Positions 45,091-45,542 of a stretch of 45,542 nt of DNA are shown here, one piece after another. The notes beneath the pieces were generated by a model. That model made no database searches, was not told the origin of the DNA, and saw nothing but the letters and a program-made list of their open reading frames with translations. The DNA is from Setaria digitata. Lineage: Eukaryota; Nematoda; Chromadorea; Rhabditida; Setariidae. The position numbers were made by a program, and so were the translations under genes. Location of the stretch: NCBI GenBank assembly GCA_003640385.1, contig RCAB01000487.1:1-45542 (forward strand), written 5' to 3'. Every line of letters starts with the position of its first letter. Position 1 is the first letter of the stretch.

Positions 45091-45542
45091 TGCAATATAC
45101 GTATCAGAATAACAAAATTCTTAAAAAAAAAAATCACTTACTTCTCATCAACTATTTGATGTACAAAACAGATATGTTTTAACCAAATACTTTTTCTCTA
45201 AATTACAAATAATCCTAATATGCATGAACAATACACCCATCAAAGCAGCAAAATTTTAAAAATATTTAAATCCACTCGACCAACTTACCAGTCCTATCAC
45301 GTATATATTCAACCACAAACACATCTTTATAATTAATTACACAAATAAACAAATGTGACAAAAAATCCGATTCATTCAGTATCCAGCAACGACATGAAGA
45401 AGCGTGAATATATCAAGCAAACAAAACAAACAGGGAAATGTCGCGCCATGAAAATATTCTATTTCAGCTTAACACAACATTGAAACGCTGCAACAGTGTG
45501 CAATTTGTTGATTCCATGATACTAGTAGTTCTGAAGTACAAT
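45091..45542. other. 5' flank of the EDGEI-motif gene
   Basis: On the minus strand a long T run ending TTTTTAAG lies about 30 bases upstream of the ATG at 45090 and could be a trans-splice or intron acceptor; the frame stays open back to it, so an earlier coding exon is not excluded. Nothing else recognised. Confidence 0.5.

Overview
The window reads as nuclear DNA of a nematode, most likely an AT-rich spirurid/filarial-type genome. The basis is strong A+T bias, T-rich introns, short polypyrimidine plus TTTCAG/TTTTAG 3' splice sites, and protein sequences of animal type. The species cannot be named from sequence alone, and I see no bacterial operon, phage, CRISPR or endosymbiont-derived DNA. 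Three multi-exon protein-coding genes can be assembled by hand, joining exons in phase.

(1) Plus strand, about 11433-31419: a Rap1GAP orthologue, i.e. a GTPase-activating protein for the small GTPase Rap. It has an upstream exon with a textbook GoLoco motif (12587-12667), a large alternative first exon (21170-22318) that would give a GoLoco-less isoform, a complete RapGAP catalytic domain with its Asn-thumb motif, a basic/serine-rich tail, and a C-terminal CxxC plus coiled-coil extension. Its introns are long, one about 10.5 kb, and full of microsatellites.

(2) Minus strand, 36692-32649: the 48-kDa subunit of the ER oligosaccharyltransferase (OST48/DDOST), with all nine exons in phase, 442 aa, a signal peptide and a C-terminal membrane anchor.

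(3) Minus strand, 45090-37779: an unrecognised, highly charged coiled-coil protein of about 760 aa in about 16 small exons. It carries three copies of an acidic E-[DE]-G-E-[IL] motif. One splice path (43.0-43.8 kb) is unresolved, and a candidate alternative exon lies in its first intron.

Layout: 1-11.4 kb is non-coding, low-complexity DNA with tandem repeats and two single-N joins flanked by near-duplicate sequence (probable assembly artefacts). 11.4-31.4 kb is the RapGAP gene, 31.4-32.6 kb is a convergent 3'/3' intergenic gap, and 32.6-45.1 kb holds two compact minus-strand genes in tandem. The plus strand turns from T-rich to A-rich across the convergent gap, as expected if introns are T-rich on their sense strand.

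The three genes have no obvious shared pathway: Rap/heterotrimeric G-protein signalling, N-glycosylation in the ER, and an unknown (possibly nuclear) scaffold. No clearly new multi-gene system is visible. The most interesting points are the isoform architecture of the RapGAP gene, the uORF that ends on its alternative start codon, the uncharacterised EDGEI-repeat protein, and the tandem-repeat structures.
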